Of a DNA stretch of 17,209 bases, positions 9,015 to 14,370 are shown one piece after another (the stretch's first letter is position 1; each line of letters starts with the position of its first letter). The stretch comes from an uncultured Streptococcus sp. (GTDB lineage: Bacteria; Bacillota; Bacilli; Lactobacillales; Streptococcaceae), in NCBI GenBank assembly GCA_934216185.1, contig CAKQBM010000022.1, positions 1-17,209 on the forward strand, written 5' to 3'. The position numbers were made by a program, and so were the translations under genes. The notes under the pieces are model-generated. The model ran no database searches and was not told the DNA's origin. It saw only the letters and a program-made list of their open reading frames with translations.

Positions 9015-10221
9015 TTTACAAGGCATTATTGACCATCTGGATTACTTGCAAGACTTGGGAATTACTGGACTTTATCTTTGTCCCATCTTTGAATCTACGA
9101 GCAATCACAAGTACAATACGACGGATTATTTTGAAATTGACCGTCATTTTGGGGATAAAGAGACCTTTCGGGAGCTGGTCGAGCAAGCTCACCAGCGTGA
9201 CATGAAAGTCATGCTGGATGCTGTATTTAATCATATTGGTTCGCAATCGCCTCAATGGCAAGATGTTGTCAAAAATGGTGAGCAATCTGCTTATAAGGAT
9301 TGGTTCCATATTCAACAATTCCCAGTGACTACTGAAAAGCTAGCCAATAAGAGAGAGTTACCCTATCATGCTTTTGGTTTCGAGGACTATATGCCTAAGC
9401 TAAATACAGCCAATCCAGAGGTCAAGGATTATCTTTTAAAGGTTGCGACTTATTGGATTGAAGAGTTTAATATCGATGCTTGGCGTTTGGATGTGGCTAA
9501 TGAGATTGACCATCAATTCTGGAAGGATTTTCGTAAGGCAGTTTTAGCTAAAAAGCCTGATCTTTATATCCTAGGAGAAGTCTGGCATACGTCTCAGCCT
9601 TGGCTAAATGGAGATGAGTTCCATGCCGTCATGAATTATCCTTTATCTGATAGTATCAAGGACTATTTCTTAAAAGGTGTTAAGAAGACCGACCAGTTCA
9701 TAGATGAAATCAATGGCCAATCTATGTATTACAAACAGCAGATTTCAGAGGTTATGTTTTCTCATGATACAGAGAGAATCTTGTGGACGGCAAATGAAGA
9801 CGCTCAACTGGTCAAGTCAGCCTTAGCCTTCCTCTTTTTACAAAAAGGAACACCCTGCATCTATTATGGAACAGAGTTATCCTTGACTGGCGGTCCAGAC
9901 CCAGATTGTCGGCGTTGTATGCCTTGGGAACGCGTATCAAGTGACAATGATATGCTTAACTTTATCAAGAAGCTGATTGAGATTCGCAAACATGCGTCAA
10001 CAACCATTAATCATGGCAAGTATAGCCTCCAAGAAATCAAATCTGATGTACTAACCTTGCAATGTAATTACGATGGACAGGCCCTAAAAGCCATTTTCAA
10101 CCAGTCCAAAGAAGATTACCTTTTAGAGAAGGAAGCAGTAGCAGTAGCACTAGCAAGCAATTGCCTAGAATTGGAAAATCAGCTTGTCATCTCTCCAAAA
10201 GGATTTGTGATTTTTTATTAA
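8992..10221 (+). pseudogene. GH13 neopullulanase/maltogenic amylase, 5'-deleted
   Basis: From about 9003 the frame reads [31 protein letters not shown], which is the inside of a GH13 (alpha-amylase family, neopullulanase/cyclomaltodextrinase-like) TIM barrel. These enzymes hydrolyse alpha-1,4 (and some alpha-1,6) bonds in maltodextrins. The catalytic residues are all present: nucleophile Asp in WRLDVANE (residue 167 counting from GTG 8992), acid/base Glu in ILGEVWH (196) and transition-state Asp in SHDTER (259). The C-terminal beta domain looks complete. What is missing is the usual N-terminal CBM34-like domain and the first barrel strands, about 170 residues judged against complete enzymes near 580. 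The only start is a GTG at 8992 with no ribosome site, and a stop precedes it in frame at 8983. I regard it as a decaying pseudogene. Confidence 0.82.
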
Positions 10222-10280
10222 AGAGCAATTATGAGCGACAGGAAAGTTGTAGTATAGAGAAGATTTTACAAACAGACTAT

Positions 10281-10309
10281 TTGTCGTCTTGCTACAAATG
10301 ATATATAAT
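10281..10309 (+). promoter_or_regulatory. Promoter of the 103-residue protein gene
   Basis: TTGTCG (10281-10286), a 17-bp spacer and TATAAT (10304-10309). Transcription would start near 10316, leaving a leader of about 25 nt with the AGGAGG site. Confidence 0.72.
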
Positions 10310-10340
10310 TTAACTTAAAGAAAATAGGAGGATTAATCGA

Positions 10341-10652
10341 ATGGAATTAAAAGATTTTACAGAAAAAGAACAGGAAATGATTAAGAAGGGGCTGACTACG
10401 TCTAAGATTAGTGACAAGGAAACTGCTGAGAAGATTCTTGCGCTAGTACCACAAGACTTGATTAAGAGAATCCCATTTTTCGTCAGAAAACATGCTACGA
10501 CACGTACGATTAAACGCATTTCAATTGAACACCCTGAACTCTACGCTGTAGCTCAAACAAGTGGTGAGATTCCAGAAAAAGAACGCGAAGAATTGCGTCA
10601 GATTATCACAACGATCTTTGAACAAAAGATGAATAAGCATAGTATTAAGTAG
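10341..10652 (+). CDS. Small conserved-looking protein of unknown function
   Basis: A 103-residue, charged, mostly helical protein, not recognised. It starts MELKDFTEKEQEMIKKG and includes LALVPQDLIKRIPFFVRKHATT, the basic stretch TRTIKRISIEHPELYAV and an acidic-to-basic C-terminal helix (EKEREELRQIITTIFEQKMNK). There are no cysteines, no membrane span and no catalytic motif. The helical charge pattern could suit a nucleic-acid or protein adaptor, but this is only an impression. A strong AGGAGG ribosome site (10326-10331) and a good promoter at 10281-10309 indicate a real, well-translated gene. The next gene, an alpha/beta hydrolase, follows after 3 bp, so the two form an operon. Confidence 0.82.
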   Translation: MELKDFTEKEQEMIKKGLTTSKISDKETAEKILALVPQDLIKRIPFFVRKHATTRTIKRISIEHPELYAVAQTSGEIPEKEREELRQIITTIFEQKMNKHSIK

Positions 10653-10655
10653 AGA

Positions 10656-11390
10656 ATGAAAAAATATTTTATTGGCGGTTTGGGAAGCAATGTCTATCAT
10701 AGCAAGGATTTTCTTCAAGAACTAGATTCGCAGGTTTACTTTCTAAATCCATATGAAAAGCATCTTCGAGATGAAACAGAATTGAAATCATGGTTTAAAA
10801 ATGAGATTGTAGAGGAAGAATCTATATGTCTGATAGGTCATTCTCTTGGAGGAGATTTGGCGCGTTATCTTGCATCGGAATTTTATGAAGTGACAAAACT
10901 GATTCTTTTGGATGGTGGCTATCTAGATTTAGATAAGATTTTAACTTTAGATGCGGAATTAGAGGAAACTAAAAACTATATCAAATCTCAAATTATTTCG
11001 GACTTAGATGTTCTTATTTCTAACGAAAAATCTGAAGCAAAGCATTGGTCAGAAAATATGGAGAAAGCTGTAAGACAGTCCTATCACTGGAATGTTGAGT
11101 ATAATAGATATGAGTTGGCTACAAATTATGAAAATATAGAAGCGATCCTCCGCCTACGGAGGAAAATACAAGCTTTTAAGAGAGAAGTGGGAGATACCTT
11201 GTTTATTAGTCCTCGCTATCCTAATGAAGCTACATGGAGAGAGGACGCCCTAAAAGAATTGCCAGACTATTTTGATACTATTCTTCTAGAGAACTTTGGC
11301 CATGAGCTTTATACTGAAGCACCTAAAGAAATCGCTAGCCTAATTAATGAGTGGTTTTCTTATTCTCACTGGGCTTCTTATATTGCTTAA
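10656..11390 (+). CDS. Alpha/beta hydrolase, second in the two-gene operon
   Basis: A 244-residue hydrolase-fold protein. The nucleophile elbow is LIGHSLGG with Ser63 and the likely catalytic His is in NFGHELY (about residue 216). An acidic residue of the triad may lie in the FISPRYPNEATWREDA region, but I cannot fix it. The N-terminus MKKYFIGGLGSNVYH provides the oxyanion-loop strand in the short form seen in RBBP9- or BioH-like small hydrolases. Substrate unknown. It lies 3 bp after the 103-residue gene with only a weak ribosome site (AAGTAGAGA), implying translational coupling. It is followed by a large bidirectional terminator facing the convergent minus-strand operon. It is unrelated in detail to the other alpha/beta hydrolase at 8053. 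Confidence 0.83.
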   Translation: MKKYFIGGLGSNVYHSKDFLQELDSQVYFLNPYEKHLRDETELKSWFKNEIVEEESICLIGHSLGGDLARYLASEFYEVTKLILLDGGYLDLDKILTLDAELEETKNYIKSQIISDLDVLISNEKSEAKHWSENMEKAVRQSYHWNVEYNRYELATNYENIEAILRLRRKIQAFKREVGDTLFISPRYPNEATWREDALKELPDYFDTILLENFGHELYTEAPKEIASLINEWFSYSHWASYIA

Positions 11391-11433
11391 AATGGTATAA
11401 AATTTAAATCTACAAGTCACTAAGTCTCATATA

Positions 11434-11497
11434 ACAAAAAACGAACAGGATCTTTTTCTGTCATTCAGAAGAGAACTTGTTTGTTTTGTCTTTTTAT
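11434..11497. terminator. Large bidirectional terminator between convergent operons
   Basis: AAACGAACAGGATCT (11439-11453) pairs with AGAACTTGTTTGTTT (11472-11486) with a single mismatch, and the inner TTTTCTG/TCAGAAG arms extend the stem toward a TCAT loop. The A-run on the left and the T-rich right side (TTTTGTCTTTTT) supply U-tracts in both directions. It serves the hydrolase gene (+) and the TIGR03943 gene (-). Confidence 0.85.
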
Positions 11498-11501
11498 ACT
11501 T

Positions 11502-12317
11502 TTAAAACACGCGATACACATAGGGATTCTCTGGTTTATCGACTTTGGTAAAGCTATCGATTTCCAAGGTTGGGAGATTTTGTTTGAGTTCTTTATGGTA
11601 GTGATTGACCAGTTTTCCTTTGGCTGAAATCCAAGTGTTGTTTTCATATTGACGGGTATTTCCCTTGGTCAGTAAGCCATAGACACCTGAATCCGCGATA
11701 CAGTGGATAATGCCGAAGCGGAACAAAAATTGGCTATTGGCATGACTGGGGTCGTTATAGACAAAGCCTGTGAACTGGACTATCTTGCCCTCAAATTCAT
11801 CTGGATAGTCATAGATAGCCTCCATGACTTCCATATAGTTTTCGTTGGTGATCTGAATGCTATCTTGGGATAAGTATTTATCCGCCGCCGTTCGCATTTC
11901 CTTTTCATAGGCTGTTTTTGAGAAATAAGAACTGGTATCTGGTTTCAAATATTGGCTTGTCGTCCCTTCGCTGGTCTGAATGGCTTGATCCGTTCCTTCT
12001 GATAGCGGAAAATGATAACCTTTAGCAGAAACGGTCTGAGAATCCAAGCTAACAGTTGGAAAGGTTAAACCAACGACAATTGGAATAGCCAGAAGAGCAA
12101 TACTCGTCACCTTCGCTAATCGGTTGTTCAGATGATTGTGGGTTTTGACTTGCTTCATCCAGATATACAATTGAACGATTGCCAAGATAAAGGAAAGCAC
12201 CATAGAAATATAGGCCAAATAGGAATAGTGCATGTTGATGTACTGGTTTAATTTGCCCGACAAATGGAGATAAATGGTCAGTTCAAAATAGCCAGCTAAA
12301 ACTAAAAATCGAATCAT
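11502..12317 (-). CDS. TIGR03943 family putative permease-associated protein
   Basis: A 271-residue protein with three hydrophobic segments near the N-terminus (starting MIRFLVLAGYFELTIYLHL, then about residues 30-52 and 68-86), followed by a long extracellular domain. The C-terminal part contains FEGKIVQFTGFVYND and RFGIIHCIADSGVYGLL, the conserved core of the TIGR03943 family, in which B. subtilis YcgQ is a member. Family members are encoded next to DUF318-type permeases, as here. In B. subtilis the pair (ycgR-ycgQ) belongs to the zinc-responsive Zur regulon, so a metal-related role is a reasonable inference, not shown by this sequence. The start overlaps the permease stop by 4 bp (ATGA), with GGAG 7 bases upstream, so the two proteins are probably made together. 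Confidence 0.85.
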   Translation of the reverse strand: MIRFLVLAGYFELTIYLHLSGKLNQYINMHYSYLAYISMVLSFILAIVQLYIWMKQVKTHNHLNNRLAKVTSIALLAIPIVVGLTFPTVSLDSQTVSAKGYHFPLSEGTDQAIQTSEGTTSQYLKPDTSSYFSKTAYEKEMRTAADKYLSQDSIQITNENYMEVMEAIYDYPDEFEGKIVQFTGFVYNDPSHANSQFLFRFGIIHCIADSGVYGLLTKGNTRQYENNTWISAKGKLVNHYHKELKQNLPTLEIDSFTKVDKPENPYVYRVF

Positions 12318-13219
12318 AGGATGACTCCAATCAAGAGTGAATAGACTAAAACGACCAGAGTTACAATCGTAATGAAGTGACTGATAAATCGTGCTTTCAA
12401 GTAATTTTTCATCATGAGAATATTTTTGATATCCAGCATTGGGCCAATGACGAGAAAGGCCAAAACTGGTGCTAAGCCGAAACTCGAGAGAAGAGAAGCT
12501 CCGATAAAGGCATCTGCCTCACTACAGAGCGACAGAAGAAAGGCCAAAAGCATCAAAAGAAGGATGGCAAAAAGAGGGGTCGCACTGATAGAAGTCAAAA
12601 TGCGTGTCGGAACATAAACCTGTATTATTGAGGCAAAGAGACAGCCAAATACCAAATAACGCCCCGTATCAAAAAATTCATCAATTGCTTGCACAAAAAC
12701 CTGAAAAACCTTTTTTGCAGGGCTTAAGTGAGAAAAATCATGTTCATGACAGGCCATACGATTTTCTTTTTGAATGGGTTCTTGCCAGAAAAATCCTAGA
12801 AAAATCCCAAGTATCACAGCTACAAGAATGGAACCCAGAGCTCGTAACAGCGCGATATAGAAGGAGTTGCCAAAGGCAGAATAGGTCGCAAAAAGAACAA
12901 TAGGATTGATAACAGGTGCTGTTACAAGAAAGGGAACGGCCGTGTAACTGGGAACCTTCTTTTCTAGAAAACGATTGATAATGGGAACAATCCCACATTC
13001 GCAAGAGGGGAAAAGTATACCAACGAAGGTCCCAAAAAAGATTCTCCCCCAACGATTGCGAGGGAGAAAATGATAAACCTTGTCAGGTGTGATATAGACC
13101 TCAATCAGCCCTGAGACAATACTTCCTATCAGAACGAAGGGTAGGGCTTCGATGATAATGGAGAGAAAAATGGCTCCAGTCTGAAGCACACTAGATGGGA
13201 GTTGTTGGAAAGCAGTCAT
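12314..13219 (-). CDS. DUF318/ArsP-type permease
   Basis: A 301-residue integral membrane protein with about eight hydrophobic segments, of the DUF318 (ArsP_1-like) permease family. Characteristic motifs are FPSCECGIVP with Cys73 and Cys75 and LCSEADAFIG with Cys232, which repeat the two inverted halves of the family and may contact the transported species. The central loop is histidine-rich (ACHEHDFSH, residues 156-164), suggestive of metal binding. ArsP proteins export organoarsenicals, while the B. subtilis YcgR relative is zinc-regulated; the substrate here is unknown. The ATG at 13219 follows directly after the stop of a 43-residue gene, with no spacer and a weak ribosome site, indicating coupling. 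The downstream TIGR03943 gene overlaps by 4 bp. I saw no AdcR/Zur-type operator in the promoter region. Confidence 0.87.
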   Translation of the reverse strand: MTAFQQLPSSVLQTGAIFLSIIIEALPFVLIGSIVSGLIEVYITPDKVYHFLPRNRWGRIFFGTFVGILFPSCECGIVPIINRFLEKKVPSYTAVPFLVTAPVINPIVLFATYSAFGNSFYIALLRALGSILVAVILGIFLGFFWQEPIQKENRMACHEHDFSHLSPAKKVFQVFVQAIDEFFDTGRYLVFGCLFASIIQVYVPTRILTSISATPLFAILLLMLLAFLLSLCSEADAFIGASLLSSFGLAPVLAFLVIGPMLDIKNILMMKNYLKARFISHFITIVTLVVLVYSLLIGVIL

Positions 13220-13351
13220 CTAGTTTTTCTTTTCCGCTTTGACTTTTTTCTCTTTGTCATCAGGGAAAGTTACTTGTTTCAAATCAGGGAGTTTCGCAAA
13301 CTCTTCAAACATCTTGTCCAAGTCGTCTCGTTTTGTAAATTTTACAGCCAT
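13220..13351 (-). CDS. 43-residue SPJ_0845-family-like protein
   Basis: A small minus-strand gene, short enough to escape usual ORF cut-offs. It reads MAVKFTKRDDLDKMFEEF, then AKLPDLKQVTFPDD, and ends in a lysine-rich tail (EKKVKAEKKN). I recognise it as resembling the small streptococcal proteins catalogued as the SPJ_0845 family, of unknown function. Support for it being real comes from a ribosome site AGAGGT six bases before the ATG (13358-13363, minus strand), a TATAAT box further upstream at 13382-13387, and a stop codon that abuts the permease ATG with no gap. It is soluble and highly charged: an acidic amphipathic helix followed by a basic tail. Being first in the permease operon, it may assist permease expression or act independently; nothing in the sequence decides this. 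Confidence 0.8.
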   Translation of the reverse strand: MAVKFTKRDDLDKMFEEFAKLPDLKQVTFPDDKEKKVKAEKKN

Positions 13352-13381
13352 AGGTGTACCTCTATTCTAAATTCTACCTCT

Positions 13382-13387
13382 ATTATA
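13382..13387 (-). promoter_or_regulatory. -10 box of the SPJ_0845-permease operon
   Basis: TATAAT on the minus strand, about 30 bases before the ATG at 13351; the -35 region is weak (TTCCCT-like at 13405-13410). An eight-base element TAGAGGTA occurs twice in the leader, once as the ribosome site. Confidence 0.6.
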
Positions 13388-13450
13388 CTATTATTTTGAG
13401 GAAAAGGGAAAAGTTAAAATTTCAAATTGAGTAGCTAATAGATAATATAG

Positions 13451-13489
13451 CTTGATATATCCTGATATACACTATGATCGTGATATAAT
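13451..13489 (+). promoter_or_regulatory. Extended -10 promoter with phased TGATAT repeats
   Basis: TGA-TATAAT (13481-13489) is an extended -10 for the PBECR3-like gene. Upstream, CTTGATATAT and CCTGATATAC are adjacent decamers (13451-13470), and TGATAT recurs at 13481. The 10-bp spacing puts the first two on one face of the helix, where a -35 element would be expected. GATATATC (13454-13461) is an 8-bp palindrome. This looks like an operator, possibly for autoregulation. Confidence 0.55.
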
Positions 13490-13513
13490 AGTTATGAAGT
13501 AACGGAGGAAATG

Positions 13514-13894
13514 ATGGAACACGAAAAAATCGGTCAAGTGACCGACGAAGTAAAAGAAATTTTTAATATTGTTCTTGAAGCTAGTGATATCAAGGTTAAC
13601 AAAAAAGGTTTAAGAAGTCATATGTTGAAACGGCATCATAATGATGTGATTCATCATATCGAAGATCTGGAACTCATACTAAGTAATCCAGATTTCGTTG
13701 GGGTCAATCCACGAGAGAAAGATGCTAGTTTTGAATATGTTAAAAGATTTGATGATAATATTCTTGTTGCCATCAAGTTACATAAAAGTGGCGATTTCTT
13801 TTATGTTCCGACCATGTATCGCTTGCAAGATTTCAAGTTACAAAGTCGTATTAAGTCTGGTAGATTGAGAAAACTTGACAAAAAAAGTAGATAG
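13514..13894 (+). CDS. PBECR3-like putative RNase of the BECR fold
   Basis: A 126-residue soluble, basic protein. The region RHHNDVIHHIEDLELILSNP, the segment VNPREKDASFEYVKRFDDN, and the strand pattern ILVAIKLHKSGDFFYVPTMYRLQ match what I remember of the phage-type Barnase-EndoU-colicin E5/D-RelE (BECR) nuclease group, subgroup PBECR3. Such domains are usually parts of phage polyvalent proteins. His residues near 34-41 and the late Y-V-P...R segment are candidate catalytic positions, by analogy only. I prefer the ATG at 13514 (GGAGG five bases upstream) to the one at 13511 (two bases). It stands alone behind its own promoter with an operator-like repeat, and the last codons contain the -35 box of the following structured RNA. 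An RNA-cleaving role is inference; an inactive or regulatory version is possible. Confidence 0.6.
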   Translation: MEHEKIGQVTDEVKEIFNIVLEASDIKVNKKGLRSHMLKRHHNDVIHHIEDLELILSNPDFVGVNPREKDASFEYVKRFDDNILVAIKLHKSGDFFYVPTMYRLQDFKLQSRIKSGRLRKLDKKSR

Positions 13895-13903
13895 TGCTAG
13901 AAT
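13875..13903 (+). promoter_or_regulatory. Consensus promoter for the structured RNA
   Basis: TTGACA (13875-13880), exactly 17 bp, then TAGAAT (13898-13903). The -35 lies within the coding end of the PBECR3-like gene. The start point is expected at about 13909-13911, in the middle of the 8-bp palindrome CGTTAACG (13906-13913), a possible operator. Confidence 0.85.
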
Positions 13904-14007
13904 AACGTTAACGAAAGACATTTGAGGGCAGAAAGGTTCCTGCCGCACCTTGCAAAAGGTATCTGAGATGCTGGGTACACCGACCAGCCAAGTGTCCGTT
14001 ATTTCAC

Positions 14008-14036
14008 AAAGGAGGGGCTTAAATGCTCCTTTTTTA
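14008..14036 (+). terminator. First terminator of the structured RNA
   Basis: AAAGGAG (14008-14014) pairs with CTCCTTT, followed by a T-run to about 14036. The left arm happens to look like a Shine-Dalgarno sequence and an ATG lies in the loop. Confidence 0.8.
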
Positions 14037-14063
14037 TTTAAAATTTCAAAATAGATTACACCC

Positions 14064-14090
14064 ACCGCAGGCTCAGGCTTGCGGTTTTTT
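14064..14090 (+). terminator. Second, stronger terminator
   Basis: ACCGCAGGC (14064-14072) pairs with GCTTGCGGT (14077-14085), 9 bp with one G-U, loop TCAG, then TTTTTT. It catches read-through from the first terminator. Confidence 0.9.
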
Positions 14091-14355
14091 ATTTCTCAAA
14101 AACACGCATTTTGAACGATTAGAAACAGAAATTACAATCCTATTCTTCAAAAAAGCGTTTTCTTGAAGAATAAGGAGGGAGAATCGTAGCGCATTATTGT
14201 CAAAAATAAAAACAGTGAAATTAATCACTAATCCTTTTGTAAACTATTAGAATTAAATTGCAACCTTCTCAATAAATAGAATATTGAAATGAAGCAAATT
14301 TATTCCCCAACTTATGTTTTAAAATTGTAAGAGCTAATTTGAAACGTTTAGCTTG
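14091..14355 (+). other. AT-rich non-coding stretch before tex
   Basis: About 265 bp without a credible gene on either strand. It contains a 14-bp stem-loop with one bulge (14141-14172), immediately followed by an orphan AAGGAGGG ribosome-site-like sequence (14172-14179) with no suitable start codon, and a short AGTGA/TCACT inverted repeat near 14215-14230. The tex promoter begins at its right edge. Confidence 0.5.
14141..14172. repeat. 14-bp stem-loop without U-tract
   Basis: TATTCTTCAA plus AAAA (14141-14154) pairs with TTTT and TTGAAGAATA (14158-14172), one bulged C at 14162, loop GCG. There is no T-run after it on the + strand, so it is not a standard intrinsic terminator. It could be a remnant of a short repeat element or a protein-binding site. 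Confidence 0.6.
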
Positions 14356-14364
14356 TGGTATAAT
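14356..14364 (+). promoter_or_regulatory. Extended -10 promoter of tex
   Basis: TGG-TATAAT (14356-14364) ends six bases before the tex ATG. TTGAAA at 14339-14344 is too close (14 bp) for a good -35. The 8-bp palindrome AAACGTTT (14342-14349) overlaps the upstream promoter. A start point 7 bases after the -10 would fall on the A of the ATG. Confidence 0.72.
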
Positions 14365-14370
14365 AGATTC

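Larger units (their letters stand above)
13909..14090 (+). ncRNA. Unidentified structured small RNA, about 125 or 180 nt
   Basis: A non-coding stretch directly behind a consensus promoter folds into a compact branched structure. Closing stem P1: TAACG (13909-13913) and GACATTTG (13917-13924), separated by an AAA bulge, pair with CAAGTGTC and CGTTA (13989-14001). P2: GGCAG/CTGCC (13927-13931/13940-13944) with loop AAAGGTTC. P3: ACCTT/AAGGT (13947-13951/13956-13960) with a GCAA tetraloop of the GNRA type. P4: GCTGG/CCAGC (13970-13974/13984-13988). A terminator follows at about 14008-14036 and a second at 14064-14090, giving 3' ends near 14036 and 14090. Ribosome-site features of an mRNA leader are not present before tex, which has its own promoter, so a stand-alone RNA is favoured. 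I compared it mentally with TPP, FMN, T-box, preQ1, THF, SRP, tmRNA and 6S RNA and found no match. Confidence 0.68.

Noticed and set aside
13909..14036. TPP or FMN riboswitch, prompted by CTGAGAT and CCGACC in the small RNA.
   Set aside because: The other invariant boxes of both classes are missing and the stem order does not fit.
14023..14166. 47-codon open frame starting at an ATG preceded by AAAGGAGG, inside the small-RNA terminator.
   Set aside because: The apparent ribosome site and start are the arm and loop of the terminator hairpin, and the frame runs through a second terminator and a third stem-loop. The translated sequence has no recognisable character.
14339..14353. CcpA cre site at TTTGAAACGTTTAGC upstream of tex.
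   Set aside because: Two key consensus positions do not match in either alignment; only the AAACGTTT palindrome is noteworthy.
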